A DNA stretch of 64,000 bases from Novipirellula aureliae (lineage in GTDB: Bacteria > Planctomycetota > Planctomycetia > Pirellulales > Pirellulaceae). The position numbers were made by a program, and so were the translations under genes. The notes under the pieces were generated by a model, which had not been told where the DNA came from, searched no databases, and saw only the letters and a program-made list of their open reading frames with translations. Within the stretch, counting starts at the first letter, position 1. Each line of letters begins with the position of its first letter. Below are positions 61,601 through 64,000 of this stretch, in pieces. The stretch spans positions 767,132 through 831,131 of the forward strand of contig NZ_SJPY01000001.1 of the NCBI RefSeq assembly GCF_007860185.1. Reading direction: 5' to 3'.

Positions 61601-61824
61601 CCATTCATCGCCGTTTCGATAGGAAACGTAATCAGCGACTCGACCTCTTCGGGAGCCATTCCCGGTGCCTCGGTCATGATGACCACGCGAGGCCGATTGA
61701 GGTCGGGAAAGACATCGATCGGCATCACCACCGTCTGCCATGCACCATAGACGACAAGGAACAAAGCAGTCGCCATGACCAGCATACGTTGACGAAGCGC
61801 AAAACGAATAACGGAATCCAACAT
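58651..61824 (-). CDS. CusA/CzcA-family heavy-metal RND efflux pump
   Basis: 1057 aa, the usual HME-RND length. It is a proton-driven trimeric inner-membrane pump. The N-terminal helix has LVMATALFLVVYGAWQTVVM, then the porter start DVFPDLNRPRVVIMTEAPGM and GVEAVRSSSGVGMSIIYVEF. The central helices include GGIAVAMGELVDDAIVDVEN (acidic proton-relay residues in TM4), RSIVFGTMIVILVFIPLFAL and LGIAYIVSILSSLLVSLTVT; the C-terminal helices include SLAGIASRNGILLLQHYLHL. Metal specificity (Cu/Ag versus Zn/Co/Cd) is not certain from the sequence. Its ATG shares one base with the stop of the adaptor gene, so they are one operon. Confidence 0.95.
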   Translation of the reverse strand: MLDSVIRFALRQRMLVMATALFLVVYGAWQTVVMPIDVFPDLNRPRVVIMTEAPGMAPEEVESLITFPIETAMNGANGVEAVRSSSGVGMSIIYVEFAYGTDVYTDRQIVAERMQMVQDRLPQGILPQLAPISSIMGQVLMLGMWNENPEVDTMQLRTTADWVVRQRLLTIPGVSQVFTMGGERKQFQVLVDPDAMLRFGVTLAEIERAVAGSNVNGTGGYLDDQGGSELLVRSLGRIQSIEQLQKVAVKIRNRRPVLLSQVASVVEGAQVKRGDSSAFVRIESDTSDQPSSLQRWSGGPAVVLTINKQPGADTRSVTREVLRAIEELGPTLPNGTHLSTVYSQKAFIDRAIENVVEALRDGGILVVVVLFLFLLNMRTTFITLTAIPLSLMMTSIVFAVFGLSINTMTLGGIAVAMGELVDDAIVDVENIFRRLKENRASENPRSPLLVVFNASVEVRRSIVFGTMIVILVFIPLFALGGMEGRLFAPLGIAYIVSILSSLLVSLTVTPVLSYWLLGRSKDGKEERDGLLLRTLKGIADRVIRFSLKFPLVNLSVTILVVFIAAIFVSRLDRDFLPPFNEGTIQLNVVLPPGTSLAASNEIGRTVENSLKQIDDVQRFARRTGRAELDEHAEGVHMSEILIEMDPHSPRTREQQLDEIRDAMQDIPGIVTAVEQPIAHLISHMLSGVKAQVGIKIYGDDLDLLRQKAEMVKAEMETVPGVADALVEPQVVIPQLRIELNRDRLLEYGLTSSDVNTYIETAMNGKVVSEVLDGMRTFDLMIRMQEGYRENIEELKRLTVQTPEGGMVPLSSLAKIYESGGPNVINRENVRRRVVIQCNVSDRGVVDVVNDIQKQIAPVVASLPTGYFVEYGGQFQSQKSASRIIAGLFVLAMLGVFMVLHTLFHSVNLALQVMAALPMAFIGAVAALVLTGQTLTIAAMVGFISLAGIASRNGILLLQHYLHLVEHEGEQFTPTMIVRAGRERLAPVLMTALTSGIALLPLVLSSGEAGKEILYPIATVILGGLISSTLLDFFVHPALFWLFGVESAKRVVEESKAD

Positions 61825-63350
61825 CAGTGGTTATGTCCTGCGTGTGGGTCAACGGCACCGCCGGATTGATTCTTGATGGCCATCTGCATCTGGTGGGCGG
61901 AACGCATGGCAATCACGTCACCTGGAAAGAGGGCACCGTCATTGGCAATGACCGCATCGTTTTGATCGCGGTGGAGAAGGTGGACCGCGACTCGCTCGAA
62001 TTGCTTCCCATTTTGCTTGAATACGAACCAATCGGCACCGTCGCGGACAATCGCATCAACGGGGACCACCATTTGGTTTTGCCATTCTTCAACCGGAACT
62101 TGTAATTCAAGCCGCTGCCCCAAACGGTATTTCCAATCGAGATAGCGAATGCCTTCTGCGGTCGTGTCGTCACGAATGACCTCATTGGGTAACTCGACAA
62201 AGACGGACAAGGTTCTTGAAATAGGGTCAATTCCGTTAGCGACAAAAGCCAATTTCAGGTCGCGGACAATTTCGGTGCCACGAGCACCACTAAAGATGGC
62301 GTTGATCGACCAACCTTGTGAGATTGCTTCGTTGATCGCGGTCATGTCGTTCTCAAAGGCACGGCCTTCGATATACAATTGGCTGTAGTCCGACAGCGAA
62401 CATAGTTTGTCTCCCTCGACAACCGCTTGCCCCTTATGAACCCTTAAGTCCTCGACCACCAACGGGCGATGTTCGTGATCAGAGTGGTTGGGGCTGCCGC
62501 TTGAATCGATCGAAGATGGTAAATTCGCTGCATCGTTTTGCGAGAGTGCATAGGAAGCGGGCCAAGCGACCACTTGACTTAAGCGTAGCTCCAACTCTCC
62601 GTCTTCGTCGTGGTCATGCCGATCAATATCGGGTGCAACGACTTGCAGTTTTTGCAGCAGTCTTCCCGTCGTTCCGATTTGCTCCACCTGTCGGTCGGAC
62701 AATCCATGCATGCGAAGTGCTTCACGCTGGGAACGCAGAACGGCTTCGAGTTTGTCTTTGGCGTAGCGACGTTCGAGAAGCGATTTACCCGAGACCGCAC
62801 CTGTGCGAGTCGCGTCTTCGAGCCGATTGATCTCACGCATTTCAACCTCTAGCTCACTTAGCGTCTTCAGATATTCGGTTTGCCGATCGACCAGCTCTTC
62901 ATAAGTTAAACGGACTTCCATCAACAATTCACCTGGCATCACTGCTTGCCCGGTCACCGCGTGCACATGAGTCACGACTCCGTTGAGCGGTGATGAAATG
63001 ACCACTTGCGAGCGGCCTGGTTTGGGTACGATCACCGCCGGAACCGTGATCGAACGTCGGTAGGTCGAAAGCTTCATGCCTCGCAAGTACTCGCCAGTCA
63101 AACCCAGATTCTTGATCGCTTGGGGTGTTAGGATGAGGGATGGCGAGTCAGCCGAAGTCGCCGCGGTAGTCGCAGGATCATGCGGAGGCTCATCCACACC
63201 ATCGCTGGCCTGCGACGTCAAAGTCGCATCCACCCAATTCGACAAAGGCGGCCACCAGAGCATGTAGGTAAGCGCTGCAACAATCACGAGTGTCAATCCG
63301 CCGAGGAAACACAGCATCGGTGAGGACAGTTTTGGAAATGTACGACGCAT
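61824..63350 (-). CDS. periplasmic adaptor (membrane-fusion) subunit, CusB-like
   Basis: 508 aa from the ATG at 63350 (MRRTFPKLSSPMLCFLGGLT). The frame extends to 63482, but those 44 residues translate the intergenic repeats below and are unlikely to be made. A membrane anchor at ~15-32 is followed by barrel-sandwich halves (PAVIVPKPGRSQVVISSPLN, GVVTHVHAVTGQAVMPGELL), a long alpha-hairpin (~140-230: EELVDRQTEYLKTLSELEVE, DKLEAVLRSQREALRMHGLS) and beta-barrel and membrane-proximal parts (LYIEGRAFENDMTAINEA, VFVELPNEVIRDDTTAEG). The ending HAGHNH is His-rich. It links the pump to an outer-membrane channel that is not in the window, and is translationally coupled to the cusA-like gene. Confidence 0.92.
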   Translation of the reverse strand: MRRTFPKLSSPMLCFLGGLTLVIVAALTYMLWWPPLSNWVDATLTSQASDGVDEPPHDPATTAATSADSPSLILTPQAIKNLGLTGEYLRGMKLSTYRRSITVPAVIVPKPGRSQVVISSPLNGVVTHVHAVTGQAVMPGELLMEVRLTYEELVDRQTEYLKTLSELEVEMREINRLEDATRTGAVSGKSLLERRYAKDKLEAVLRSQREALRMHGLSDRQVEQIGTTGRLLQKLQVVAPDIDRHDHDEDGELELRLSQVVAWPASYALSQNDAANLPSSIDSSGSPNHSDHEHRPLVVEDLRVHKGQAVVEGDKLCSLSDYSQLYIEGRAFENDMTAINEAISQGWSINAIFSGARGTEIVRDLKLAFVANGIDPISRTLSVFVELPNEVIRDDTTAEGIRYLDWKYRLGQRLELQVPVEEWQNQMVVPVDAIVRDGADWFVFKQNGKQFERVAVHLLHRDQNDAVIANDGALFPGDVIAMRSAHQMQMAIKNQSGGAVDPHAGHNH

Positions 63351-63380
63351 CCAAGACAACTTATTGTTAGTGAATAGTAG

Positions 63381-63473
63381 GTCCGTCTCACCGAGGCGGA
63401 CAAAAGTCATTAGTAGGTCCGTCTCTCCGAGGCGGACAAAAGTCATTAGTAGGTCCGTCTCTCCGAGACGGAC
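63381..63473. repeat. 36-bp tandem repeat, 3 copies, GTCCGTCTCTCCGAGGCGGA
   Basis: Copies start at 63381, 63417 and 63453 (the third GAGACGGAC). Each is an imperfect 9-bp-arm hairpin. The complement occurs at 33850-33869. It lies in the upstream region of the CusB-like gene and would be its leader. Confidence 0.93.
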
Positions 63474-63499
63474 AATACGCATTGCGATCGTGCATTCGA

Positions 63500-63524
63500 G
63501 TCTCGCAGAGACTCGGCTACGAGT
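63500..63524. repeat. hairpin repeat related to GCGAGTCTCTCGGAGAC
   Basis: CGAGTCTCGCAGAGACTCG is a 9-bp hairpin with a single-base loop, plus flank GCTACG. It is a relative of the element at 33817. Confidence 0.7.
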
Positions 63525-64000
63525 GCTTTGTCCGGATTAAAAAATAGGCTTGGTCGTCGTAAACGAGGTTACGAGTCTTACTGCACGGCGGTCCAAAAGG
63601 ACTCGTTACCTCGTCCACGACACCTCGTCCACGACCCTAAAAATGAAAGATTGCCAAAGCACTAGCGGCTTAGAGAAGCCAAGATTGTAGGTGCGCGCAG
63701 CGATCTGCTGACGATTCGAAAAGCGGGAATGGTTCCGCTGCATTGTCGACTCGTGCAGCCGGCTTACGGTGAAAAGCAGAATCAATGCCCCCCCAATCTT
63801 GTGCGAAACAGAAATCGCAGGGTGATGGAGCTGGATCGAATAGCCGCGAATTCCCATCGACGATGCGAACATGACCGGGCAAGAAGCGGCATCGGGATCC
63901 ATTGCAGTGCGATCCATGTTCGCACGGTATCGGTGGATTCACCGAAGTAACGCTATCATGAGCGGCCAACGAATCGGTTTTGGGGACCACTTCGTACGCA
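63525..64000. other. right-end region with no recognised gene
   Basis: Two overlapping minus-strand frames of ~103-106 residues (63606-63917 and 63670-63990) show no family or motif I recognise. One has a short hydrophobic IGGALILLFTVSRLHE segment. A direct repeat CCTCGTCCACGAC is near 63609-63636. A channel gene for the efflux system could lie beyond the edge. Confidence 0.5.

Noticed and set aside
63606-63990. Two overlapping minus-strand ORFs at the right edge
   Set aside because: No recognised motif, conflicting frames and ordinary length for chance ORFs in this GC range.

Overview
The window reads as a chromosome segment of a marine planctomycete close to Rhodopirellula/Novipirellula. 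This is inferred from gene families, not from a database match. The signs are three intact and two fragmentary secreted sulfatases beside fucosidases and a rhamnosidase, a DUF1559 prepilin-like protein followed by a tiny lipoprotein, an ECF sigma factor paired with a FecR/LamG-like protein, an SHD1-domain protein, a YTV-repeat cysteine-rich protein, and intergenic regions packed with short palindromic repeats.

Layout. 1-325 is the 3' end of gyrB. 358-9.8 kb (minus strand) is a catabolic block: GH78 rhamnosidase, GH95 fucosidase, S9 peptidase, a sialate O-acetylesterase remnant and a sulfatase. 9.95-10.35 kb is a hexanucleotide microsatellite in two opposed halves. 10.5-12.5 kb is a broken GH95-like gene. 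12.8-14.6 kb is a GH29 fucosidase, 14.7-17.9 kb the ECF sigma/FecR pair, 18.0-18.35 kb two sulfatase fragments, and 18.4-20.6 kb the SHD1/propeller protein. 21-24.5 kb holds an intact sialate O-acetylesterase and a sulfatase. 24.6-27.5 kb (minus) has a small lipoprotein, the DUF1559 protein and a decayed FecR-type gene. 27.9-31.2 kb has a secretin-N protein and a concanavalin-like protein. 31.4-33.5 kb is a two-component system, followed by a DUF1559 fragment and a third intact sulfatase.

From 35.6 kb housekeeping genes dominate: cmoB-cmoA (wobble uridine modification), purH-trpC, an esterase and ribBA. Then come a 1180-aa membrane protein with a large Gly-Glu-Gln tandem repeat, a DsbA/thioredoxin-like protein and a cupin. 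48.2-51.7 kb is a translesion-synthesis locus: a small protein with an N-terminal QLMLF clamp-binding-like peptide, a LapA-like membrane protein, and overlapping imuA-like and imuB-like genes. 52-53.5 kb is the YTV protein, 53.8-54.5 kb a toxin-antitoxin-like pair, and 54.9-55.2 kb a striking nested palindrome. The window ends with an exported protein of unknown role, pgk, and a heavy-metal efflux set (His-rich lipoprotein, CusA-like pump, CusB-like adaptor).

Together the first 35 kb suggests breakdown of sulfated, acetylated fucose/rhamnose polysaccharides: sulfatases and acetylesterases remove substituents, and GH29/GH95/GH78 remove terminal sugars. Several pieces are decaying. The most unusual material is (i) the 235-bp nested palindrome at 54921-55155, (ii) the small QLMLF protein beside imuAB, and (iii) at least six dispersed palindromic repeat families. 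No rRNA, tRNA, CRISPR array, transposase or integrase gene was recognised.
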